Shown: positions 1 to 6,211 of the stretch, piece by piece
How the letters are laid out: the number at the start of each line of letters is the position of its first letter
Position numbering within the stretch: the first letter of the stretch is position 1
NCBI GenBank assembly: GCA_023392575.1
Contig: JAEVYV010000268.1
Span: 1-8,620, forward strand
Direction: 5' to 3'
Length of the DNA stretch: 8,620 nucleotides
Source of the DNA: Bacteroidota bacterium
GTDB lineage: Bacteria; Bacteroidota; Bacteroidia; Chitinophagales; Chitinophagaceae
Program-made: the position numbers and the translations under genes
Notes under the pieces: model-generated
What the model was told of the DNA's origin: nothing
The model's input: only the letters and a program-made list of their open reading frames with translations
Databases searched by the model: none

Positions 1-305
1 TAGTGGAGTGTGCAGGTCCAATCGCCGATCAAATTGTCCGGCTTAAAAAAGGAAACCAGGCCTTGTTTAAACAACTGGTTCAGGAGGGGCAAAAAAAAGG
101 GGAGTTTAAAAAAGGAGTGGATGTGCCCCTTTTGCTGATGACCCTGGTAGGCACCATCAGCCAGTTGGTGACCACCCAACAATACTATCGTGAGGTGAGC
201 AATTTGCAATCCCTTTCGGAAGAAGAATTTGAAAAGCACGCCAAAAAAAAGCTGAGCACTTATTTAAAAAATTTATTCAAAGCAGTATTGACGTATGAAG
301 CATAG
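1..305 (+). CDS. TetR/AcrR-family transcriptional repressor, C-terminal part only
   Basis: The window opens inside this gene; about 100 residues are visible, ending at TAG (303-305). The GTG at position 3 is an internal valine codon and the true start lies upstream. The visible part is all helical, with a basic stretch (IVRLKKGNQALF), then KKGEFKKGVDVPLLLMTLVGTISQLV and a lysine-rich C-terminus. This matches the ligand-binding and dimerisation domain of TetR regulators, where a segment of the type 'G.f...d...l...l.g.i' is common. The DNA-binding helix-turn-helix, which would settle the family, is outside the window. The gene overlaps the start of the TolC-like gene by 11 bases, so the repressor and pump are probably co-transcribed and co-translated. 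Such regulators usually repress their own efflux operon until a toxic substrate binds. The family call is an inference from the C-terminal pattern and the context. Confidence 0.75.
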   Translation, partial: VECAGPIADQIVRLKKGNQALFKQLVQEGQKKGEFKKGVDVPLLLMTLVGTISQLVTTQQYYREVSNLQSLSEEEFEKHAKKKLSTYLKNLFKAVLTYEA

Positions 306-1656
306 AAGACCTTTAGCCATTTGTTTGTGTGCCATTTTTTTAACCCTTGCTACCCACTTGCCGGCTCAGGAAAAAAGATTACTCACCCTGCAGGAAGCGG
401 TTGAGCTCAGCCTCAAAAACAGCAAGCAATTAAAATCAAGTCAGGCCAAAATTGAAGAGGCAACAGCTGCTTTAAAAGAAGCGGTCCAGCAAAGACTGCC
501 CGAAGCCAGGGTGTCGGGCTCCTATCTACGGCTGAACAAGCCCAATGTGGATCTGAAAGTGAAAAGCAACAATAGCGGGGGGAGTGGAGGCGCCGGCAAC
601 ACAAACACGCCTCAGCCTTCGGAAGCCATGTACGGCATCGCCAATTTTTCCCTTCCCCTGTTTGGCGGCTTTCGCATCAAATACGGAATTGAATCGGCCC
701 GATATCTGGAACAGGCTGCCCGGCTAGATGCAGAAAATGACCGGGAGGAAATGATCCTCAACACCATAGATGCGTATAACAATCTGTATAAATCCGGTGC
801 GGCGGTGGATCTGGTAAAAGAAAATCTGCAATCGGCCCGTCAAAGGGCGGCTGAGTTTTCTAACCTGGAGAAAAACGGCCTGCTGCCCCGCAACGATCTG
901 TTAAAGGCCCAACTGCAGGTGTCCAATACCGAGCTGGCTTTGCTGGATGCGCAAAACAACTGGAAGCTGGCCAATATTAATATGGATTTGATGCTGGGCT
1001 TGCCGGAAACCACCGAACTGGCCATTGATTCGGCCAGCTTGGGGGCAATAGTTTCGGTAAAGGGTCTGGATGACTATGTGCAATCGGCCTTGCAGAACCG
1101 TAAGGATCTTTCGGCCGTTGATTATCGGAAAAAAGCAGCTTCCAGCGCTGTTAAGGCGGCTCAGGCAGAAAAATACCCGGGCCTTGCCGTAACCGGCGGC
1201 TATGTGGCGTTGCGGGTTCCTCAGGTATTAACCGTAACCAACGCCGTAAACCTTGGCCTGGGTGTGCAGTACAGTCTTTCTTCGCTGTGGAAGAACAAAG
1301 CCCGGGTGCAGCAGGCTGAAGCCCGGGAACGCCAGGCGGCGGCAGGGCAGGAGTTGCTGGCCGATGCCATTCGCCTGCAAGTGAACCAGGCTTATCAAAA
1401 CTATTTGTCCAGTCAGAAAAAGATTGACGTGTTTGCCAAAGCCGTGGAGCAAGCCAATGAAAACTACCGCATCATTAAAAACAAATTTGCAAACAGCCTG
1501 GCAACCACTACGGAATTGCTGGATGCCGATGTGGCGCAGCTACAAGCCCGCATGAATTTTGCCTTTGCCCAATCGGATGCGGTAGTGGCATACAATAAAC
1601 TGTTGCAGTCCGCAGGAATGTTAACCGGGGCCGAAACAAAATCAACCAATCAATAA
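295..1656 (+). CDS. TolC-like outer membrane efflux protein (OEP family)
   Basis: A 453-residue outer-membrane channel that would pass substrates from the pump across the periplasm and outer membrane. The N-terminus is a signal peptide: basic MKHRR, a hydrophobic core at about residues 7-20, and likely cleavage after LPA (residue 24). LTLQEAVELSLKNS at about 31-43 is the typical OEP opening. Two OEP repeats follow, each with long heptad-like helices rich in Ala, Gln and Lys, and a Phe/Gly beta segment (NFSLPLFGGF, about 117-126). The length fits the family (about 420-500). The second repeat contains LLDADVAQLQARMNF near the end, also typical. Residues 91-109 form a Gly/Ser/Asn/Thr-rich loop that would face the cell exterior. 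The start overlaps the TetR stop by 11 bases. The last four residues (STNQ) are encoded by a low-complexity repeat that runs into the gap. The adaptor and antiporter genes downstream define the pump. Confidence 0.93.
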   Translation: MKHRRPLAICLCAIFLTLATHLPAQEKRLLTLQEAVELSLKNSKQLKSSQAKIEEATAALKEAVQQRLPEARVSGSYLRLNKPNVDLKVKSNNSGGSGGAGNTNTPQPSEAMYGIANFSLPLFGGFRIKYGIESARYLEQAARLDAENDREEMILNTIDAYNNLYKSGAAVDLVKENLQSARQRAAEFSNLEKNGLLPRNDLLKAQLQVSNTELALLDAQNNWKLANINMDLMLGLPETTELAIDSASLGAIVSVKGLDDYVQSALQNRKDLSAVDYRKKAASSAVKAAQAEKYPGLAVTGGYVALRVPQVLTVTNAVNLGLGVQYSLSSLWKNKARVQQAEARERQAAAGQELLADAIRLQVNQAYQNYLSSQKKIDVFAKAVEQANENYRIIKNKFANSLATTTELLDADVAQLQARMNFAFAQSDAVVAYNKLLQSAGMLTGAETKSTNQ

Positions 1657-1674
1657 TCAACAATCAACCAACAA
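1640..1674 (+). repeat. Low-complexity ATCAACAA-type repeat across the TolC stop codon
   Basis: The end of the TolC-like gene and the following gap consist of imperfect copies of an AATCAACC/AATCAACA unit. AATCAACCAA occurs at 1640-1649 and again at 1662-1671. The stop TAA (1654-1656) lies inside the run. The same flavour of sequence (AATCAACAATGAATAAT) recurs at 4745-4761 beside the other inverted repeat. It may be a local tandem expansion or part of a dispersed intergenic repeat. Confidence 0.5.
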
Positions 1675-1683
1675 TAAGGAATT

Positions 1684-2802
1684 ATGGAAGCGAACATGGA
1701 AACAAAAAGATTACAGAAAAAAAAGCAGGAGCCTGCTAAGCGAAACAAGGTTTTTCTTTTCATTTTAGTGGCATTGGTTCTTGCAGGAGGCTGGTTTGGG
1801 GTTTCCAGGTATATTCATTCGCTGCACCACGAAGAAACCGACAATGCCCATGTGGAGGCGAATATCAGCCCGGTCATACCCAGGGTTTCCGGTTATGTGG
1901 CCCAGGTGCTGGTAAAGGACAATCAGCAAGTTAAAAAAGGTGATACCCTGGTGGTGCTGGACGACCGGGATTTGAAAATAAAACTGCAGCAGGCCGAAGC
2001 GGCCTTGCTCACGGCGCAAAGCAACCTGGGGGCTGCCCAGGCATCCACCAGTGCCGCAACCGCCAATATTGCCACCTCCAGGGCTTCCGTATCCACCATT
2101 GATGCGCAAATCGAAACCGCCAAGGTGAACGTATGGCGGGCCACACAGGATTATGAGCGTTATGCCAACCTGATCAAAGATCATTCGGTTACCCAGCAGC
2201 AATACGAGCAGGCTTTGGCCGCAAAACAAACCGCCGAGCGGCAACTGCAGGTGTTGCAGGAGCAAAAAGCGCAGGCCGCCCAGCAAACAAATGCCGTGGC
2301 CATACAAAGCAAGGCTACTTCTTCGCAGATGGGGGTGGCGGCTTCGGTTATCAAACAGCGCCAGGTGGATGTGGAGGATGCCCGCCTTAATTTGTCGTAC
2401 ACCGTCATCACAGCGCCGGCCGATGGCCTGATTTCCCGGGTGGATGTGCAGCCGGGTCAATTTGTGCAGGCAGGTCAGTCGCTGTTCAGCATTGTGTTGA
2501 ACGATGATGTTTGGGTGATTGGCAATTTTAAAGAAACACAGTTTGATAAAATGCGGGTGGGGCAAAAAGCCATTGTGCACATCGATGCTTTTCCCGGCCG
2601 TTCGTTTGAAGCCCGGATCACTTCGTTTTCCCCGGCCACCGGCTCCAGTTTTGCCTTGTTGCCTCCGGATAATGCCAGCGGCAACTTTGTCAAGGTGGTA
2701 CAGCGGCTTCCGGTGAAAATTGAATTTAGCAATCCCGCCGATTCAATGGTCCGGCAATTGCGGGCCGGCATGAATGCTGTAGTGGATGTGCATTTGGATT
2801 AA
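1684..2802 (+). CDS. HlyD/EmrA-family membrane fusion protein (periplasmic adaptor of the efflux pump)
   Basis: A 372-residue adaptor that links the inner-membrane antiporter to the TolC-like channel. A basic cytoplasmic tail (residues 6-22) is followed by one membrane helix at about 23-41. ETDNAHVEANISPVIPRVSG (about 51-70) is the EmrA-type entry to the lipoyl/barrel-sandwich domain. A long Ala/Gln-rich coiled-coil hairpin covers about 95-240. The second lipoyl half contains APADGLISRVDVQPGQFV, and the beta-barrel carries the EmrA hallmark LLPPDNASGNFVKVVQRLPV near 320-340. The length fits EmrA (about 390). The ATG at 1684 has AAGGA (1676-1680) only three bases upstream. The ATG at 1696 (residue 5) is an alternative start and would put that site at 15 bases. 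The gene is 27 bases after the TolC gene and 197 bases before the antiporter. The substrate cannot be read from the sequence; hydrophobic drugs or uncouplers are usual for the family. Confidence 0.93.
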   Translation: MEANMETKRLQKKKQEPAKRNKVFLFILVALVLAGGWFGVSRYIHSLHHEETDNAHVEANISPVIPRVSGYVAQVLVKDNQQVKKGDTLVVLDDRDLKIKLQQAEAALLTAQSNLGAAQASTSAATANIATSRASVSTIDAQIETAKVNVWRATQDYERYANLIKDHSVTQQQYEQALAAKQTAERQLQVLQEQKAQAAQQTNAVAIQSKATSSQMGVAASVIKQRQVDVEDARLNLSYTVITAPADGLISRVDVQPGQFVQAGQSLFSIVLNDDVWVIGNFKETQFDKMRVGQKAIVHIDAFPGRSFEARITSFSPATGSSFALLPPDNASGNFVKVVQRLPVKIEFSNPADSMVRQLRAGMNAVVDVHLD

Positions 2803-2812
2803 GCTCCCTGTC

Positions 2813-2829
2813 CTCCGCCCAAAGCGGAG
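2813..2829 (+). other. Small GC-rich hairpin just after the adaptor stop codon
   Basis: CTCCGC (2813-2818) and GCGGAG (2824-2829) form a perfect 6-base stem with a 5-base loop, starting 11 bases after the TAA of the adaptor gene. There is no T-run after it, so it is not a standard intrinsic terminator. It could attenuate read-through, slow 3' decay of the upstream message, or belong to the repeat that follows. Confidence 0.4.
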
Positions 2830-2899
2830 CGGCTTACGCTGCAGAGACTTTACTTGTTTCAATCAGTTCTTTAAAACGAAGTTGATGGTTATGTAGTCA

Positions 2900-2945
2900 G
2901 CAGAGTTACTACTATGAAGCTTCTCTTGCGTCGCACTCTTGTACT
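2900..2945. repeat. Probable dispersed intergenic repeat with internal palindromes
   Basis: This stretch in the adaptor-antiporter gap has no coding potential but is highly patterned. GAAGCTTC (2916-2923) is a perfect palindrome, CTCTTG occurs at 2923-2928 and 2936-2941, and between them TGCGTCGCA (2927-2935) is palindromic around a central T. I recall very similar stretches (CTTGCGTCGCACTCTTGTAC) recurring between genes in Chitinophagaceae genomes, but could not search for it here. The copy may extend left to about 2830. No transposase or target-site duplication is visible. Confidence 0.5.
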
Positions 2946-2959
2946 TATGATAATTTATT

Positions 2960-2986
2960 GAGCAATTTATTAAACCAACGTTGCTC
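2960..2986. promoter_or_regulatory. Inverted repeat upstream of the antiporter gene, possible operator
   Basis: GAGCAA (2960-2965) and TTGCTC (2981-2986) form a perfect inverted pair separated by 15 bases, ending 13 bases before the antiporter ATG. AATTTATT is also directly repeated at 2952-2959 and 2964-2971. The position would suit a repressor site, for example for the TetR protein encoded upstream, but the arms are short and could arise by chance. I found no convincing TAnnTTTG promoter box in the gap. Confidence 0.25.
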
Positions 2987-2999
2987 TTAAATAAAAACA

Positions 3000-4622
3000 A
3001 TGTCAGAACAAAATAAAGAAGGTGTAAGCCTAAGTCTCCCCTCCAGGGGGACAGGGGGCTTAGTTGAATACGGGGCCCGAAGGGTGATTGTTACCATTAC
3101 GGCCATCATTTGTGCCTTATTGGAAATAGTGGACACCACCATTGTGAACGTGGCGCTGAACGACATGCGGGGCAACCTGGGCGCCACCATGACCGAGGTG
3201 GGGTGGGTGATTACCGCCTATGCCATTGGCAATGTCATCATCGTGCCCATGACCAGCTGGCTTTCCCAACAGTTTGGGCGCCGCAATTATTTTGCCGCCT
3301 CCATCATGATCTTTACGGTCTTTTCTTTTTTGTGCGGAAATGCCAATGGGATCTGGGAGCTGGTGGTTTTCCGGTTTTTACAAGGCGTGGGGGGCGGCGC
3401 CCTGCTGGTCACCTCGCAAACCATCATTACCGAAAGTTATCCGCCGGAAAAACGCGGCATGGCACAGGCCATTTACGGCCTGGGGGTGATCATTGGCCCA
3501 ACTTTGGGGCCGCCGCTGGGAGGATACATCGTTGATAATTTTACATGGCCTTATATTTTTTACATCAATATTCCCATTGGCATCATTGCTGCTTTGCTGA
3601 CCCTGCAGTTTGTGCGCAGCCCCCGGTACTCCGAAAAAAGCAAGATCAGGGACGTGGACTGGCTGGGCATTGCCCTGCTGGCCATTGCGGTTGGTTCGCT
3701 GCAGTATGTTTTGGAAAAAGGACATGATGAAGACTGGTTCAACAGCGGCGTTATTATTTTGTTTTCGGTGACGGCTGTTTTTGGACTGTTCTTTTTTATC
3801 TGGCGGGAGCTTTCCTTTCGCAATCCCATAGTGGAGCTCAGGGTGTTGAAGAACGGTAACCTCCGGGTGGGTACGGTGCTGTCCTTCATCATGGGCTTTG
3901 GTCTTTACGGTTCTACGTTTATCATTCCCCTGTACACCCAGGCCACCCTGGGGTGGACGGCGCACCAGTCGGGGATGTTGATGATACCGGCGGCCCTGAC
4001 CACGGCGTTTATGATGCCGCTTATCGGGCAGCTGCTCCAAAAAGGAGTGAAGCAGCAATACCTGGTGGCGCTGGGCATGCTTTTGTTTTTTGTGTATAGC
4101 TTCTGGGGATACAAGATCATTAGTCCCGATACGGGAAAGGGTGATTTTTTTTGGATGCTGATTGTTCGGGGGATGGGGATGGGTATGTTGTTCATTCCGG
4201 TAACCACCCTTGCCCTGTCCACCCTGAAGGGGCAACAAATCGGACAGGGAGCCGCTTTTACCGGCATGATGCGGCAACTGGGCGGCTCTTTTGGGGTGGC
4301 GGTGATTACCACATACCTGGCACAAAAAAACATGGTGCACCGAAGCGACCTGGTGGCACACCTGAATGTGAACGACCTGGATGTTCAAAGCCGGGTGCAG
4401 GCTATGCAGCATGCTTTTATGGCCAAGGGCATGACCCCCGATGTGGCCCTGAACGCCGCTTACAAAGCCTTGGATTATGCGGTCACGAAGCAGGCTTCTG
4501 TTTTGTCCTATATGGATGCTTTTTTGGGGCTGGGGGTGTTGTTTTTGATCTGCATTCCCTTTGTGCTGATGGTGAAGGGAAACAAAGGAAAGAAAGTGGA
4601 TCTGGCGGAAGCCATGCATTAG
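3000..4622 (+). CDS. DHA2-family MFS drug:proton antiporter (EmrB/QacA type)
   Basis: A 540-residue inner-membrane antiporter, the motor of the tripartite pump, exchanging protons for toxic compounds. Length and hydrophobicity fit the 14-helix DHA2 group. The helix-1 motif LLEIVDTTIVNVAL (40-53) carries the family aspartate D45. A motif-A-like loop SWLSQQFGRRNYF is at 86-98. Motif B is RFLQGVGGG (125-133) with R125, and motif C is the glycine- and proline-rich GLGVIIGPTLGPPLGG (160-175). The C-terminus ends in a helix and a basic tail. The ATG at 3000 is the only Met before residue 56, so it is taken as the start. Residues 10-20 (SLSLPSRGTGG) look unlike the family and are encoded by a hairpin-forming sequence. 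The gene follows the adaptor by 197 bases and converges on the ABC ATPase gene. It could be transcribed with the upstream genes or from its own promoter. Substrate unknown. Confidence 0.93.
   Translation: MSEQNKEGVSLSLPSRGTGGLVEYGARRVIVTITAIICALLEIVDTTIVNVALNDMRGNLGATMTEVGWVITAYAIGNVIIVPMTSWLSQQFGRRNYFAASIMIFTVFSFLCGNANGIWELVVFRFLQGVGGGALLVTSQTIITESYPPEKRGMAQAIYGLGVIIGPTLGPPLGGYIVDNFTWPYIFYINIPIGIIAALLTLQFVRSPRYSEKSKIRDVDWLGIALLAIAVGSLQYVLEKGHDEDWFNSGVIILFSVTAVFGLFFFIWRELSFRNPIVELRVLKNGNLRVGTVLSFIMGFGLYGSTFIIPLYTQATLGWTAHQSGMLMIPAALTTAFMMPLIGQLLQKGVKQQYLVALGMLLFFVYSFWGYKIISPDTGKGDFFWMLIVRGMGMGMLFIPVTTLALSTLKGQQIGQGAAFTGMMRQLGGSFGVAVITTYLAQKNMVHRSDLVAHLNVNDLDVQSRVQAMQHAFMAKGMTPDVALNAAYKALDYAVTKQASVLSYMDAFLGLGVLFLICIPFVLMVKGNKGKKVDLAEAMH
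3034..3052 (+). other. G/C-run hairpin within the first codons of the antiporter gene
   Basis: GTCTCCCC (3034-3041) pairs with GGGGGAC (3046-3052) around a TCCA loop, with a single bulge, starting 34 bases after the A of the ATG. Another G-run follows at 3054-3058. In mRNA this would be a stable stem near the ribosome entry region. It encodes part of the unusual SLSLPSRGTGG segment, which suggests a repeat inserted in frame. Confidence 0.5.
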
Positions 4623-4803
4623 AGAATGGGATGGTGAAGTGGACAACTCAATCTTTTCTTTCTTTTGGGAACTTGGTTTGATTACTGATTATTAATTATT
4701 CATTATTGCTGCCGCGGAAACGCAGCCGCTCACTAATAATCAGTAATCAACAATGAATAATCCAGTAAACAGGAGCGACAGCTTAAGAATTCCCCTTGTC
4801 CAT
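4623..4803. other. Convergent gap between the antiporter and ABC ATPase genes
   Basis: This 181-base gap contains no ORF that looks like a gene. After the antiporter stop there is a pyrimidine-rich stretch (about 4651-4666), then the inverted repeat described separately, then about 40 bases without recognisable structure before the end of the ABC gene. Both flanking genes are transcribed toward it, so transcription from each side should end here. Confidence 0.6.
4678..4761. repeat. Long AT-rich inverted repeat with GC-rich inner hairpin, possible two-way terminator
   Basis: TTGATTACTGATTATTA (4678-4694) has a perfect 17-base inverted copy at 4734-4750. The 39-base loop contains a GC-rich hairpin, GCTGC (4708-4712) with GCAGC (4722-4726). 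A second inverted pair, ATTATTCATTATTG (4695-4708) and CAACAATGAATAAT (4748-4761), matches at 13 of 14 bases. The pairs are interleaved (A, B, A', B') instead of nested, so the two long stems compete. It sits exactly between convergent genes, which fits a terminator for both, but there is no clean T-run. It may instead be a dispersed repeat. Confidence 0.65.
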
Positions 4804-5424
4804 TTACGGTTTAAAATCAGTAATGGAAAGAACCGTTGAGCAAAAACGGTATTCCACCGGATCGTTCGAGCAAACAATCACCAATCTTTCCCTGCAATAG
4901 TCGTGGATCAGCGAATGGTACAATTGAATCCCCTTGTCGTCCAGGTTGCTGCAGGGCTCATCGAGCAGCACGAGGGCCGTGTCAAAAAAAATAGCCTGCG
5001 CCAGCTTCACTCTTTGCTTCATGCCCGAAGAATAATAACGTATTTGTTTGTGGGCGGCTTTCTCCAGGCCCAGAGCCTCAATGATTTTTTTTATGGAAAA
5101 ACCGGCAATAAAGGGTTTGAACTGGTGGTGAAACTGCAGAAATTCTGCTAAGCTCATTTCTTCGATCACGTCCAGGTAGGGGGCACAAAAGGATGTGTGT
5201 TCGTAGGCTTTTTCTGCGGGCAGCAACTGGTCCGCCATCCAATATTCAATGGCGCCTTCGCTCAACTGCAGCATACCGCCGATGCTTTGCAGCAGGGTGG
5301 ATTTGCCCGAGCCATTGGGTCCCGTAACGGCATAGGCGCCGCCGGAGGCAAACTCCAGGCCGGCACCACGAAAAATCCATTCACGGTTAAAACGTTTGCC
5401 GGCCTGGGAGAGTTTAATCTTCAT
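4804..5424 (-). CDS. ABC transporter ATP-binding protein with atypical Q- and H-loops
   Basis: A 206-residue stand-alone ABC ATPase. Walker A is GPNGSGKST (35-43), the signature is YSSGM (131-135, a variant of LSGGQ), Walker B is LVLLDEP (151-157) and the D-loop is SNLD (159-162). Two usual residues are absent. The Q-loop region reads SFCAPY (78-83) with no glutamine, and the switch histidine position reads CSNDP (185-189), probably Asn187. The length is short but complete for a CcmA-type domain. No membrane partner is encoded in the window. The ATG overlaps the end of lpxA by 11 bases, so it is translated from the same message. That link suggests an envelope role such as lipid or LPS-related export, but the function is not shown by the sequence. 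I recall similar ATPases beside lpxA in other Bacteroidota, so the loop changes may be normal for this subgroup. Confidence 0.88.
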   Translation of the reverse strand: MKIKLSQAGKRFNREWIFRGAGLEFASGGAYAVTGPNGSGKSTLLQSIGGMLQLSEGAIEYWMADQLLPAEKAYEHTSFCAPYLDVIEEMSLAEFLQFHHQFKPFIAGFSIKKIIEALGLEKAAHKQIRYYSSGMKQRVKLAQAIFFDTALVLLDEPCSNLDDKGIQLYHSLIHDYCRERLVIVCSNDPVEYRFCSTVLSITDFKP

Positions 5425-6211
5425 CTACGCCATTTTTTGAGTAGCGTTTAATGATGCCGATCTTGGAGCTCTGAACAAATTGTAAGATCCCGGCCTTGGT
5501 TTCACTGTCCGGAATATTGCTTTGGATCAGATCAATTGCCGTGGAGGTGCTGTGGTTGCCCACAAACAGGGTATGATAAATCCGGGATATGGTTTCTATT
5601 TTATCCTGCGCAAAGCCCCTTCTTTGCAGCCCCACAATATTCAGTCCCATATAGCACATCGGCTCACGGGCGGCTTTTACATAAGGCGGTACATCTTTGC
5701 GGATCACCGTATGGCCGGCAACATAGGTATGCGCCCCGATGCGGGTAAACTGATGGGCGCCGGCCAGCCCGCCAATGATGGCGTAGTCGCCAATATCTAC
5801 ATGCCCGGCCAGTTGAACCGCATTGGCCAAAATAACATTGTTGCCCACCGTGCAATCGTGCGCCACGTGGGCATAAGCCATCAGCAGGCAATTGTTGCCC
5901 ACAACGGTTTTCCATTTATCTTTTGTGCCGCGGTTAACGGTAACGCATTCGCGAATGGTGGTGTTGTCGCCTATTTCAACCGTGGTTTCTTCGCCAATAA
6001 ATTTCAGGTCCTGCGGAATGCCGCCAATCACGGCTCCCGGAAAGATGCGGCAATTTTTGCCAATCTTGCTGTGCGACATGATTACGGCATGCGACATGAT
6101 GTGCGTGCCGTCGCCGATGGTAACATGCTCGTGGAGGACAGCGAAAGGTTCAACAGTTACATTATTGCCCAGTTTTACATTCGGATGGATGGACGCCAGG
6201 GGTGAAATCAT
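5414..6211 (-). CDS. lpxA: Acyl-ACP--UDP-N-acetylglucosamine O-acyltransferase
   Basis: A cytoplasmic enzyme for the first step of lipid A synthesis: it transfers a 3-hydroxyacyl chain from ACP to the 3-OH of UDP-GlcNAc. The 265 residues match the usual length (E. coli 262). The N-terminal two thirds are hexapeptide repeats of the left-handed beta-helix, such as IHPNVKLGNNVTVEPFAV. GGIPQDLKF (63-71) is a family hallmark. The catalytic base is His118 in AHVAHDC (114-120), aligned by eye with E. coli His125. His137, His153 and Gln154 match E. coli His144, His160 and Gln161. The acyl-length ruler Gly173 of E. coli corresponds to Gly166, so no bulky residue blocks long chains. The C-terminal part (GLNIVGLQRRGF onward) is the helical domain. 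The ATG overlaps the lpxC/fabZ stop (ATGA) and the 3' end overlaps the ABC gene by 11 bases, so coupled translation is likely. Confidence 0.97.
   Translation of the reverse strand: MISPLASIHPNVKLGNNVTVEPFAVLHEHVTIGDGTHIMSHAVIMSHSKIGKNCRIFPGAVIGGIPQDLKFIGEETTVEIGDNTTIRECVTVNRGTKDKWKTVVGNNCLLMAYAHVAHDCTVGNNVILANAVQLAGHVDIGDYAIIGGLAGAHQFTRIGAHTYVAGHTVIRKDVPPYVKAAREPMCYMGLNIVGLQRRGFAQDKIETISRIYHTLFVGNHSTSTAIDLIQSNIPDSETKAGILQFVQSSKIGIIKRYSKNGVDED

Noticed and set aside
3..5. GTG at position 3 as a start codon of the first gene
   Set aside because: It is in frame but gives only a TetR C-terminal domain with no DNA-binding part; the gene clearly enters from outside the window.
1765..2580. 271-codon open frame antisense to the adaptor gene
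   Set aside because: No domain signal, and the sense frame has clear EmrA motifs throughout.
2813..2829. Intrinsic terminator after the adaptor gene
   Set aside because: The 6-base stem is real but no T-run follows, so it is listed as a hairpin only.
3378..4646. 422-codon open frame antisense to the antiporter
   Set aside because: Rich in His, Gln and Pro with no recognisable domain; it mirrors the codon bias of the strong membrane-transporter frame on the other strand.
4678..4761. Insertion sequence ends or attachment site
   Set aside because: No transposase or integrase, no flanking target duplication, and the inverted arms enclose only 39 bases.
5522..6205. 227-codon open frame antisense to lpxA
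   Set aside because: It is the mirror of the hexapeptide-repeat codons of lpxA; no independent motif.
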